A stretch of DNA of 10,116 nucleotides from Syntrophaceae bacterium UBA2192 (GCA_002327315.1 DCVI01000007.1:17481-27596), one strand, 5' to 3'; shown: positions 1 to 6,271, counted from the first letter of the stretch. Made by a program: numbers and translations. Notes: a model not told the origin generated them from the sequence alone.

Positions 1-82
1 ATGGCGTATGGCTTATGGCTAAGGGTAAAGAGGATTGAAAATCCCTCTTGCCTTTTACCATTAGCCTTTTGCCCTAAGCCAT
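1..82. repeat. Inverted pair of degenerate 7-nt tandem arrays
   Basis: Positions 1-35 read as consecutive heptamers (atggcgt, atggctt, atggcta, agggtaa, agaggat). The complement of 43-82 reads as the same kind of heptamers (atggctt, agggcaa, aaggcta, atggtaa, aaggcaa). The two arrays face each other around an A-rich centre, with a local hairpin at about 28-50 (agaggatt against aatccctct). No reading frame covers this stretch. It may extend left of the window. It lies just upstream of the putative promoter of the lipoprotein gene. Confidence 0.75.
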
Positions 83-88
83 CTGTAA

Positions 89-117
89 TTGACATCCCCC
101 CGGTAATGTTGTAGGTT
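89..117 (+). promoter_or_regulatory. Putative sigma-70 promoter of the lipoprotein gene
   Basis: A perfect -35 hexamer TTGACA (89-94) is followed by a 17-nt spacer and a weak -10, TAGGTT (112-117, three of six matches). It would give a leader of about 60 nt before the ATG at 185. The -35 and spacing are convincing; the -10 is not, so this is tentative. Confidence 0.4.
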
Positions 118-184
118 GGGCTGGCTTCCCAAAGAGCCTGAAATCATGAAAGAATAACCAAGGAATGAACGGAGAGAGACTCAC

Positions 185-922
185 ATGACCGCCAGGAAAA
201 CGATCCTGATATCGATCGCCGTCCTGCTTGCCTTCGTGCTGCTTGCCTCCTGCGCCCGCTACCAGCGCCAGGTCGTCCCCTTCAAAATGCCCCAGGCATA
301 CACCAATTCAACAACCATCGGCGGCGCTGTCGTCGCCTCCAAATCCTGGGATGACCGGAAAGAGGCGGAGGGGGCCTTCGGTTTTGACATCCGGCCGGAG
401 ATTCTTCCCGTCCAGGTCATCTTCGATAACAAGGGAAGCCACCCGATCGAGATCGTATCCGAGCAGACATTTCTCATCGACGTCGATAACAACGCCTGGC
501 CGGTCATGGATGCGAGAATGGCCTATGACCGAATCGCCAGGAAGACCGAGTTGGGCGAAGTGGCGCCGAATGCGGCCAAGTACGGTGCACTGGGCGCCGT
601 TGCCGGCGGCATCATCGGTGCGGCCATCGGGATTGTCGGCGGGCAACCGGTAGGGGACGCAGCCATGAAAGGCGCCGCTGCCGGCGCTGCGACAGGGGCT
701 GTGGTGGGCGGTGCTCAAGGGCTGTCGGATACCGATGTCCAGAGACAGATTCGGGAAGATCTCCGGAACCGGTCCCTGGAGCGCAGGGCCGTGGCGCCCC
801 AGGAGATCGCCTACGGGTTTATCTTCTTCCCGGGGGAGGCCAAAAAGCCTCAGGAGCTGAGGCTCCGCCTCCGCGAAGCCGACACGGGGCGCACCTATCC
901 TCCTCTCAGCCTGCGCTATTAA
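185..922 (+). CDS. Glycine-zipper outer-membrane lipoprotein
   Basis: This is a predicted lipoprotein of 245 residues. Residues 1-22 form a signal peptide with basic residues near the N-terminus and a hydrophobic core. It ends in the lipobox L-A-S-C with the lipidated cysteine at 23; the following Ala predicts outer-membrane sorting in Gram-negatives. Residues about 70-110 look like beta strands of an Ig-like domain. Residues 134-179 are a glycine zipper (GxxxG/A-rich, low complexity) that could pack as a membrane-associated helical hairpin. Residues 205-245 return to beta-type sequence. The zipper therefore appears inserted into, or between halves of, a beta sandwich. A GGAG at 171-174 precedes the ATG by 10 nt. 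It is followed by rpe, about 150 nt away, in the same direction, with a repeat element between. I do not recognise a characterised orthologue; a structural or stress-related envelope role is only a guess. Confidence 0.8.
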   Translation: MTARKTILISIAVLLAFVLLASCARYQRQVVPFKMPQAYTNSTTIGGAVVASKSWDDRKEAEGAFGFDIRPEILPVQVIFDNKGSHPIEIVSEQTFLIDVDNNAWPVMDARMAYDRIARKTELGEVAPNAAKYGALGAVAGGIIGAAIGIVGGQPVGDAAMKGAAAGAATGAVVGGAQGLSDTDVQRQIREDLRNRSLERRAVAPQEIAYGFIFFPGEAKKPQELRLRLREADTGRTYPPLSLRY

Positions 923-925
923 CAG

Positions 926-1049
926 ATTGGCGTATGGCTTTAGGCAAAGGGCTTAAGGCAAAATGGAGAAAGACAGAGTGAAGCCCACGGGTATAGGGTC
1001 ATGATTTTTCTTTCCCGCCATTAGCCATTAGCCCTAAGCCTTGAGCCGG
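926..1049. repeat. Inverted pair of degenerate 7-nt arrays between the lipoprotein gene and rpe
   Basis: The left arm (926-974) reads as heptamers attggcg, tatggct, ttaggca, aagggct, taaggca, aaatgga. The complement of the right arm (1014-1049) reads aaggctt, agggcta, atggcta, atggcgg. This is the same family as the element at 1-82, in the same inverted layout, with about 40 nt between the arms. The left arm starts 3 nt after the lipoprotein stop codon, and the right arm ends shortly before the rpe ribosome binding site. Confidence 0.75.
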
Positions 1050-1071
1050 TCTTTATGGAAAGGAACCCCTG

Positions 1072-1734
1072 ATGAAGAAACAGATCGCACCCTCCATTCT
1101 GTCCGCCGATTTCAGCCGGCTGGGGGAGGAAATCAAGGCGGTGGAGAAGGCCGGCGCTGACCTGATCCATGTGGATGTAATGGACGGCCACTATGTGCCG
1201 AACATCACCATCGGTCCCGGTGTCGTCTCTTCCCTGAGAAAGACGACAAGCCTGCCCTTCGACGTGCACCTCATGATCGAAGACCCGGATCGCTTCATCG
1301 ATGCCTTTGTCGATGCGGGAAGCAATATCATCACGGTCCACGCCGAGGCGGTCATCCACCTGCACCGAACGGTAAACTACATCAAGGGGAAAGGGGTCAA
1401 GGCCGGGGTGTCCCTGAACCCCTCGACGCCGCTTGCCTGCGTCGAGGAGATCCTTCCCGATATCGACCTGCTGCTGATCATGACGGTGAACCCGGGCTTC
1501 GGCGGACAGAAATTCATATCCGGCATGATCCCCAAGATCCGCAAGGCCCGGGAACTCGCACAGACAAGAGGCCTGAAGATGGCCATCGAAGTCGACGGGG
1601 GCGTCACGGCCGAAAACATCGGCGCCCTTGCCGGGGCCGGAGCGGATATCTTCGTGGCCGGGGCCGCCATCTTTGGAAGCCCGTCCTACGTCGAGACCAT
1701 CGGAGTGATGAAGGGAATTCTGGCTAAATTCTAA
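1072..1734 (+). CDS. rpe: Ribulose-phosphate 3-epimerase
   Basis: Rpe interconverts D-ribulose 5-phosphate and D-xylulose 5-phosphate in the pentose phosphate pathway, in the cytoplasm. The 220-residue protein is the usual length and is a complete TIM barrel. The N-terminal IAPSILSADF motif is present. The metal and acid/base residues are H33 and D35 (in HVDVMDGHYVPN), H66 (VHLM) and D175 (EVDGGV). The phosphate-binding and flexible-loop segments TVNPGFGGQKF (138-148) and VAGAAIFG (195-202) are intact. An AAAGGA-type ribosome binding site lies 7-8 nt before the ATG. The gene may be cotranscribed with the upstream lipoprotein gene, but the 150-nt gap with a repeat element leaves that open. It converges with the DHH gene downstream. 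Identification is secure. Confidence 0.97.
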   Translation: MKKQIAPSILSADFSRLGEEIKAVEKAGADLIHVDVMDGHYVPNITIGPGVVSSLRKTTSLPFDVHLMIEDPDRFIDAFVDAGSNIITVHAEAVIHLHRTVNYIKGKGVKAGVSLNPSTPLACVEEILPDIDLLLIMTVNPGFGGQKFISGMIPKIRKARELAQTRGLKMAIEVDGGVTAENIGALAGAGADIFVAGAAIFGSPSYVETIGVMKGILAKF

Positions 1735-1747
1735 GAGGTGCGTCAAC

Positions 1748-1801
1748 GAAGGTGAGAGGGTAAGAAGGTAAGAGGTTACCCTCCCACCTTCTTCTCTTCG
1801 G
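1748..1801. repeat. Inverted 8-nt array between convergent rpe and DHH genes
   Basis: Positions 1749-1777 read as octamers aaggtgag, agggtaag, aaggtaag, aggtt. The complement of 1778-1801 gives the related units gaagagaa, gaaggtgg, gagggtaa. Both ends of the element read cgaa outward to inward, so it can fold into an imperfect hairpin. It lies between two convergent genes, where it could end transcripts from both sides. The right half is also the last part of the DHH coding sequence. Confidence 0.7.
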
Positions 1802-2891
1802 CAGGCGCCTCGGCCGCTTCCTGGCTGAACGTCAGCAGGTTCTGCGCCTTGATCTCCTTGCGTTTGAGCGCCTTCAGAAACCTCGACACCAGGATGTCCG
1901 TCAGCTCCCGGTGGGAATGGTGTGGTTTGTCGCCCAAGGAGACTTTCCCTCCCGCCAGCATTTCATGGCCGCCGCCCGTCCCCAGGTCTGCCACCATTTT
2001 CTGGGCGATCCGGTCCGCCGACCCCCGCCTCTTCTTTGTCCGCAACGAGAAATAGACATCCCCTACGAACTCACCCAGCGACAGGACCCACTTGACACCC
2101 TCCGTGCGGACCATGAGATCGGCCATCTCGGCGATGATCTCCAGGTGTTCCACGTGCCCCAGGTCCAGGGTGACAACGTCCTTGTAGAGCCTTGCGTTGC
2201 TGATAGCTTTCTGGAGCATGCTCAGGTAGTCCCGCGGGACCTCCGGGTTCTCTATCTGCGAAAGAAGCCGCCACAGAACCCGATTGTAGAAGTGCATGCA
2301 GGCATCGACGTCTTTCGGGCTCACGCCCCGGCCGAGATCGCGTGTGTCGGACCGGATCCCGTAGAGGAGCGCCGTGGCCACCTTGCGGTCCATTTCCACG
2401 ATCCCTGCGTCCCTCAAATACTCGGCGAGGATCGTCGAGGTACTCCCGTAATCGGTGCGGATGTCGTAATACTGGGCCAGCCGGGTCTTTGCCCGGATGG
2501 GCACATGGTGGTCGATAACGATGTCGGGGACGATGGATTTCGGAAGGGAGTTATTCCCGGCGCCCGGTTGAGTGTCCACCAGGGCAATCCTGCTGAAATT
2601 CTTGAGATTGATCTCCGAAAGAGGCCTCAGATCGATCTTCAATTGACGGATCATGGCCCTGTTTTCGGCCCGCCCCACGACACCGCTGGTAGCGATGATG
2701 CTGCCGACTTTCCACTTCGACTGGAATAGGTATTTAAGGGCAAAAGCTGCGGCAAGCGCATCGGGATCGGGGTGATTGTGGGTGACAATCAGGACTTTCC
2801 GCTTTCCCCGGGTGAGTTCCTGGAGCTTTTCGAGGCGGGTCTTGTTGTTTGTGTCGTTCTGACCCATGATCTCAGGGTGCCGTCGTGACAT
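1776..2891 (-). CDS. DHH/DHHA1 family phosphoesterase (NrnA-like)
   Basis: This is a DHH-superfamily phosphoesterase with a C-terminal DHHA1 domain, the architecture of NrnA-type nanoRNases and related phosphatases. Family members hydrolyse short oligoribonucleotides, cyclic dinucleotides or pAp, using two Mn ions. Numbering from the ATG at 2891 (371 aa), the metal-binding motifs are THNHPDPDA (37-45), VDT (105-107), the name-giving DHH (127-129) and IRSDT (179-183). The substrate-binding GGGHEMLAGG of DHHA1 is at 306-315. Nothing separates it from an active enzyme, but the substrate cannot be read from sequence. An internal ATG at 2867 (residue 9) is an alternative start; both starts have weak ribosome binding sites. 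The final residues, EEKKVGG, are encoded inside the intergenic period-8 repeat and probably are not part of the fold. A good promoter lies about 130 nt upstream. Confidence 0.9.
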   Translation of the reverse strand: MSRRHPEIMGQNDTNNKTRLEKLQELTRGKRKVLIVTHNHPDPDALAAAFALKYLFQSKWKVGSIIATSGVVGRAENRAMIRQLKIDLRPLSEINLKNFSRIALVDTQPGAGNNSLPKSIVPDIVIDHHVPIRAKTRLAQYYDIRTDYGSTSTILAEYLRDAGIVEMDRKVATALLYGIRSDTRDLGRGVSPKDVDACMHFYNRVLWRLLSQIENPEVPRDYLSMLQKAISNARLYKDVVTLDLGHVEHLEIIAEMADLMVRTEGVKWVLSLGEFVGDVYFSLRTKKRRGSADRIAQKMVADLGTGGGHEMLAGGKVSLGDKPHHSHRELTDILVSRFLKALKRKEIKAQNLLTFSQEAAEAPAEEKKVGG

Positions 2892-3019
2892 TGAAGCACC
2901 GCCCAGCGAAAACTATTTCCCCGATCCCACAGGGAACGGTCCGGGGAGTTCATGCTTCCCCCCGGCCCCGGTCCTTCGGGCCTCGAGCCTGCGGCCTCGG
3001 CCGCCAAAGCGTAGGGGCG

Positions 3020-3047
3020 ATTATAAGGCTTCGGCAAAGAATGTCCA
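3020..3047 (-). promoter_or_regulatory. Sigma-70-type promoter of the DHH phosphoesterase gene
   Basis: On the - strand, TGGACA (3042-3047, five of six consensus matches) is followed by a 16-nt spacer and a perfect TATAAT (3020-3025). Transcription would start near 3013, giving a leader of about 120 nt before the ATG at 2891. Confidence 0.6.
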
Positions 3048-3125
3048 CAACTATTTTATACCCGTTGGAAGAGGCAAAACCCGCGTTACAGACCTCTTGA
3101 AGCCGCCGTTCAAGTGGGGTATGGT

Positions 3126-3211
3126 AAGGCAACAGGCTGCAGGCCACAGGTTGCCATATGAACTATTTTCCTTTTCCTGCCGGATGCCTGAAGCCCGATT
3201 CCTGAAGCCCG
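3126..3211. repeat. Period-7 arrays in the leader of the YacP-like gene
   Basis: Positions 3126-3153 read as heptamers aaggcaa, caggctg, caggcca, caggttg. The complement of 3176-3211 reads cgggctt, caggaat, cgggctt, caggcat, ccggcag. As in the first two elements, the two arrays face each other, with about 22 nt of AT-rich sequence between. The right arm ends 8 nt before the ATG of the YacP-like gene, where a ribosome binding site would be expected but is not obvious. Confidence 0.65.
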
Positions 3212-3219
3212 GTTTCTCT

Positions 3220-3750
3220 ATGCACATCATCATCGACGGTTATAACCTCATCCGGCAATCGGATGTGCTGCGCCTGCATGAGCGCCAGGGGCTGGAAGCC
3301 GGTCGCAAGGCCCTGGTCCACCTGCTGGCCGGCTACCGGAGGACCAGGGGACACCGCATCACCGTTGTATTCGACGGGTGGCTCGGCGGCCCTCCCCAGG
3401 AGGAGCGCGACCGGGAAGCGGGCATCGACATCATCTACTCGCGGCGGGGAGAGAAAGCCGATGAGGTCATCAAGCGGCTTGCCCGCCAGCACGCCGATGA
3501 AACGCTCGTCGTCACATCGGACCGTCCCGTCATGGACGCAGCCATCCGCGCGGGGGTCACTGCAGTCCCTTCCCGTGAGTTCGAGACCCGGATCCGTCAA
3601 AGCCGGAGCGTCCCCGCACAGGGCCCTGCCAGTCCCGACAAGGACAATGACGATGACAACCCCTCGTCGCGCGGGACAAAGAAAAAAGGCCCCTCCCGGA
3701 AATCCTCCAAGAGAGACCGCATGAAGCACCGGAGCATGGAGAAGCTGTAG
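3220..3750 (+). CDS. YacP-like NYN-domain (PIN-fold) ribonuclease
   Basis: This is a small single-domain protein of the YacP/NYN family, a PIN-like nuclease fold. The best-studied relative is Bacillus Rae1, a ribosome-associated mRNA endonuclease. From the ATG at 3220 (176 aa) the acidic active-site pattern is complete: IDGYN (D6), VVFDG (D52), ADEVI (D81) and TSDRPVMDAA (D101, D106). Residues about 128-176 form a low-complexity tail, first acidic (DKDNDDDN) and then strongly basic with many Lys, Arg and Ser, which may bind RNA or ribosomes. The frame is open upstream to 2866, but the conserved domain begins exactly at this methionine, so I chose it. There is no clear ribosome binding site. 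The gene stands alone, divergent from the DHH gene and convergent with holA. The family call is firm; the target RNA is unknown. Confidence 0.85.
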   Translation: MHIIIDGYNLIRQSDVLRLHERQGLEAGRKALVHLLAGYRRTRGHRITVVFDGWLGGPPQEERDREAGIDIIYSRRGEKADEVIKRLARQHADETLVVTSDRPVMDAAIRAGVTAVPSREFETRIRQSRSVPAQGPASPDKDNDDDNPSSRGTKKKGPSRKSSKRDRMKHRSMEKL

Positions 3751-3759
3751 CAAATACAG

Positions 3760-3852
3760 AAGTTAAGAGGGTAAGAAGGTGGGAAGGTGAGACAACGAAA
3801 CTGATAATCCTTTGAAATTTCTTACCCTCTCACCCTCTTACCTTCTCACCTT
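3760..3852. repeat. Inverted 8-nt arrays between convergent YacP-like gene and holA
   Basis: This is the cleanest of the arrays. The left arm is four octamers (3760-3791): aagttaag, agggtaag, aaggtggg, aaggtgag. The right arm is four complementary octamers (3821-3852): cttaccct, ctcaccct, cttacctt, ctcacctt. Paired in register, the 32-nt arms differ at only about seven positions, some of which allow G-U pairs, around a 29-nt AT-rich loop. The element starts 10 nt after the YacP-like stop codon and ends 16 nt before the holA stop codon, so it fills the convergent junction and could act as a terminator in both directions. It lacks a classical U-tract. Confidence 0.85.
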
Positions 3853-3868
3853 CGCATTCATTCCTGCA

Positions 3869-5263
3869 CTAACTGCTCGTCTGCGCCTGCCCGCAGATTT
3901 CGATCAGCAATCTCTCGAGCATCAGCCGCGGGTCCTGTCCCGTCGTTTTCATGGCTTGATCGACGGCGAGCACCCGCTCCAGGTTTCCCATCAATTCCCC
4001 GTAGGTAAAGCGCGTCGAGTTGCGAAGCGCATTGTAGACCACATAGGGGTGTTGGCTTGCGAGGGATTTCCCTTTCCCCAGCTCGGCCTCGAGACCCTTC
4101 ACCGCAGGATAGACGGCCCGCTGGAACGGGCCGTAGTCCATGTCGGCGCGAAAGCCGGCGATCCTGCCCGCATCGAGAAACAGCTTTCCGTGGAAGAGGA
4201 AACGGACCTCCCGGGTGATCATGGCGAGGATGACGAGGTGGTGGACGCCCTGGTACAGCAGATCGCCGAGGCTCGCCAGGGCCTTGCGGAGGTCTTTTCC
4301 CACGAGCGCTTCCGTAAGGTCGAAAACGGTGTCGTCACGGGTACGGCCGATGACCGTCTCCACGTCGGCGGGTTCGATGACCGTCCGGTCCCCCGTGTAG
4401 GTAATCAGATGATCGAGGGCTTCGGCGGAATCCCGCAGGCGAAATCCCGTTTTTTTCCCCAGGACGACCCAGGCTTCGGTGCTGAGCGTCTTGCCTCTCC
4501 GGGAGAGCTTCTCGCGGAGATTGTCCATCATGAGGCTGCGCTGCCGGGCCTCGCCCCGGGTCCGTATGAAGGACAGAGCGACGCCCTTCTCGGTCGCCAC
4601 CTTGAAGAGCCTCTTTCTCCGATCGACGGAATCGGCCGTCATGACCAGGCAGTGCCCCTCGGGAAGCCCCGATGCGAGGAGCTCCTCCAGGACTTCCGTC
4701 CCGCCGGCACGGTGCCGTCCGGCCATCATCCCCTGCCCTGCGCAGTACTCCAGAACCCGGGGAAGCCACTTCTCCCGCTCCTCGCCCCCCTCGCCCCCTG
4801 CGGCGGCTTGCCACTGCTCGTCGGTAATCCTTCTCCACCCGTCGTCGCGGAGCTGCTCGAGGGACCAGCCCGCCAGATCCAGAAAGATCATGAAGGCACG
4901 GGCTGCCGCCGGGAGGTCCGACTCGGCGCTGTCGGCGATTTTTCTGACCAGCTCGGGCAGGGAGGTCTTCGAATAGAAAAGGCGGGTCTTGGGCAGCAGC
5001 ACAACCTTGGGGCCAGGGATCAGAGGCGGCGTCAGAAGGGCCTCGCAGACGGGATCGACTCCTCCCGCCTCGTCGTCCATGATAAAGAGGTTCAGATCCC
5101 TGTCCTGTGCGGGGATCAGGGCGTCGACAATCTTCCCCAGGGCCTCTTCCACAAGGAAATCCTCATCCCCGTACAAGAGGTAACAGGGTGCGCTTCGTCC
5201 CTTCGAGATGTCCTTCAGGACACTCTCCAGGCTCTTTTCTGCTCCTTGTTCTTTCTGGCTCAT
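3869..5263 (-). CDS. holA: DNA polymerase III subunit delta
   Basis: HolA is the clamp-loader delta subunit that binds and opens the beta sliding clamp during replication. The N-terminal segment PCYLLYGDEDFLVEEAL (26-42) is the family hallmark, although the subunit does not hydrolyse ATP. Further matching segments are LVMTADSVDRRKRLFKV (206-222), the DTVFDLTEAL stretch (311-320) that opens the C-terminal collar domain, and HPYVVYNALRNSTRFTYGEL (405-424). At 464 residues it is much longer than the roughly 340 of E. coli HolA. The extra length lies mainly at about residues 93-195, a segment with the low-complexity stretch AAAGGEGGEEREK. The ATG at 5263 follows an AGAGGA placed very close to it. 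It is the last gene of the - strand series and separated from the LOG gene by 302 nt of repeats. A long open frame on the opposite strand (3812-5329) is a composition artefact. Confidence 0.92.
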   Translation of the reverse strand: MSQKEQGAEKSLESVLKDISKGRSAPCYLLYGDEDFLVEEALGKIVDALIPAQDRDLNLFIMDDEAGGVDPVCEALLTPPLIPGPKVVLLPKTRLFYSKTSLPELVRKIADSAESDLPAAARAFMIFLDLAGWSLEQLRDDGWRRITDEQWQAAAGGEGGEEREKWLPRVLEYCAGQGMMAGRHRAGGTEVLEELLASGLPEGHCLVMTADSVDRRKRLFKVATEKGVALSFIRTRGEARQRSLMMDNLREKLSRRGKTLSTEAWVVLGKKTGFRLRDSAEALDHLITYTGDRTVIEPADVETVIGRTRDDTVFDLTEALVGKDLRKALASLGDLLYQGVHHLVILAMITREVRFLFHGKLFLDAGRIAGFRADMDYGPFQRAVYPAVKGLEAELGKGKSLASQHPYVVYNALRNSTRFTYGELMGNLERVLAVDQAMKTTGQDPRLMLERLLIEICGQAQTSS

Positions 5264-5565
5264 TCCTCTGTTTCCGTTGACGAAATAAATCCTCCGCCGG
5301 CCACGAATGAACCGGCAGACCGTGACTGATATACATCAATTATCGGAAAAACGGGAGGGGATTATGATCAGGAAGTGAGGAAGAGCGGAAGAGCAGAGAC
5401 TCAGAAAAGAGCGTGGGAGAATCACCAGCCTGCATGATTTATCGGCTGTTCAAAAATGGCCAGATGCAAGGCCCCCGAAAGCCCGAGGACTGAGGCGTAC
5501 TTGGCGTACGCCGCAGGGACGAGGGGTGAGGGAAACGCAGCAGATGGCCGTTTTTCAACAGCCGA
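5264..5565. other. Intergenic region between the LOG gene and holA
   Basis: These 302 nt contain no credible gene. They hold a short purine-rich period-8 array (5371-5394) and a 126-nt inverted-repeat element (5441-5566), each listed separately. I could not identify a convincing holA promoter; an AT-rich patch at about 5325-5345 is the most likely place. Confidence 0.6.
5371..5394 (+). repeat. Short purine-rich period-8 array
   Basis: Three consecutive octamers, ggaagtga, ggaagagc and ggaagagc, are followed by two decayed units (agagactc, agaaaaga). The unit resembles the one found in opposite orientation at 9949-9980. Only one arm is seen here. Confidence 0.55.
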
Positions 5566-5566
5566 T
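5441..5566. repeat. 126-nt interrupted inverted repeat, MITE-like, at the end of the LOG gene
   Basis: The ends are perfect 10-nt inverted repeats (ATCGGCTGTT at 5441-5450; AACAGCCGAT at 5557-5566). They continue through a run of A/T and GGCCA with only two mismatches per about 22 nt. In the middle a second hairpin, GGCGTAC (5494-5500) with GTACGCC (5506-5512), has a 5-nt loop. The whole element can fold into one long interrupted stem. It contains no transposase. Similar sequences ending in TTTTTCAACAGCC are, as I recall, scattered through deltaproteobacterial intergenic regions, so it is probably a dispersed non-autonomous repeat. Its right end shares one base with the LOG stop codon, so it may also serve as that gene's terminator. 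Confidence 0.8.
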
Positions 5567-6219
5567 CAGACGATGACGAACTTGCGGATATAATCGACGA
5601 CCTCTTCGGGCTCGTCCATGACGCGGATCAAATCCATGTCCTCCCGGGTGATCATCCCCTGGGCGAGCATGGTGCCCTTCAACCAGTCGAGAAGCCCCTG
5701 CCAGTACTCGCTTCCCATCAGGATGACGGGGAAACTCTTGATCCGTTTGGTCTGGATCAGGGTGAGCGCTTCAAAGAGTTCATCCAGCGTCCCGAACCCC
5801 CCGGGCATGATGACATAAGCCATGGCAAACTTGACGAACATGACCTTCCGGACGAAGAAATACTTGTGGTAGAGCTTGACGTTGGCAAACTCGTTGGGGG
5901 TCTGCTCAAAGGGCAGGCGGATGTTCATGCCGACCGACGTGCCGCCCGCTTCGGCGGCGCCCTTGTTGGCTGCCTCCATGATGCCGGGCCCGCCGCCCGT
6001 GATGACGGCAAATCCCTGCTGGGCCAGCAGCCGGGAGAGGCGCTCTGCCTTCTGGTAGTATTTGTTGCCGGGGGAGGTTCTGGCGGAGCCGAAGACGGTG
6101 ACGGCTCGCCCGATATCGGAGAGTTCTTCTATGGCTTCGACGAACTCCGCCATGATGCGGAACATTCGCCAGGATTCGTTAACGGAAAGGGCATCGACGA
6201 GATATTGTTTTTCTTCCAT
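5566..6219 (-). CDS. LOG family protein (TIGR00730-type)
   Basis: This is a member of the LOG ("lysine decarboxylase-like") family. Characterised members are cytokinin-riboside 5'-monophosphate phosphoribohydrolases, which release a base from a nucleoside monophosphate; bacterial substrates are often unknown. From the ATG at 6219 (217 aa) the Rossmann fold is complete: TVFGSARTSP (41-50), TGGGPGIMEAANKGA (74-88), the FFVRK segment (121-125) and the family signature PGGFGTLDE (139-147), which contributes the phosphate-binding loop and catalytic Glu. The frame is open to 6348, but that would overlap rpsU, and residues before 6219 show no conservation. The ribosome binding site at 6219 is weak. 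It lies 97 nt downstream of rpsU with a hairpin in between and is probably cotranscribed with it. An old annotation as lysine decarboxylase would be misleading. Confidence 0.88.
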   Translation of the reverse strand: MEEKQYLVDALSVNESWRMFRIMAEFVEAIEELSDIGRAVTVFGSARTSPGNKYYQKAERLSRLLAQQGFAVITGGGPGIMEAANKGAAEAGGTSVGMNIRLPFEQTPNEFANVKLYHKYFFVRKVMFVKFAMAYVIMPGGFGTLDELFEALTLIQTKRIKSFPVILMGSEYWQGLLDWLKGTMLAQGMITREDMDLIRVMDEPEEVVDYIRKFVIV

Positions 6220-6238
6220 CAGACACAGTACAGGGATC

Positions 6239-6271
6239 GGGGCAGAAACCCTTCGGTGAGATTCCTGCCCC
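6239..6271 (-). promoter_or_regulatory. Hairpin between rpsU and the LOG gene
   Basis: Perfect 7-nt arms (GGGGCAG 6239-6245; CTGCCCC 6265-6271), with two further pairs after one mismatch, enclose a loop of about 15-19 nt. On the - strand the hairpin ends 19 nt before the LOG ATG and has no U-run after it. It could stabilise the rpsU transcript end, attenuate readthrough, or mask the LOG start region; I cannot tell which. Confidence 0.4.

Larger units (their letters stand above)
2892..3219. other. Divergent intergenic region between the DHH gene and the YacP-like gene
   Basis: This 328-nt gap between divergent genes has no convincing coding sequence. A reading frame continues upstream of the YacP-like gene but shows no conserved features before residue 1 of the NYN domain. 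The gap holds the DHH promoter (3020-3047, - strand), a small perfect-arm hairpin at 3096-3114 (CTTGAA, 7-nt loop, TTCAAG) and the period-7 array at 3126-3211. I found no clear + strand promoter for the YacP-like gene. Confidence 0.6.

Noticed and set aside
1..82. CRISPR-like or tRNA-like structure in the left-edge repeat
   Set aside because: There are no conserved repeats separated by unique spacers and no cloverleaf; the periodicity is a continuous 7 nt.
1021..1746. - strand open frame of 241 codons opposite rpe
   Set aside because: rpe on the + strand is complete and unmistakable; the antisense frame mirrors its codon bias.
1911..2729. + strand open frame of 272 codons opposite the DHH gene
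   Set aside because: Antisense shadow of a protein with all catalytic motifs intact; its sequence shows no family features.
2866..3219. N-terminal extension of the YacP-like protein to a 294-residue product
   Set aside because: The extra 118 residues are Pro/Arg-rich, run through the DHH promoter and the repeat array, and the conserved domain starts exactly at the ATG at 3220.
3812..5329. Long + strand open frame (505 codons) opposite holA
   Set aside because: It lies antisense to a well-supported HolA, has no recognisable domain, and its Pro/Arg/Gly/Leu-rich composition is what GC-rich antisense frames give. Its start is inside the period-8 repeat.
5290..5345. holA promoter on the - strand
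   Set aside because: AT-rich sequence is present, but no -35/-10 pair with acceptable spacing and matches could be found.
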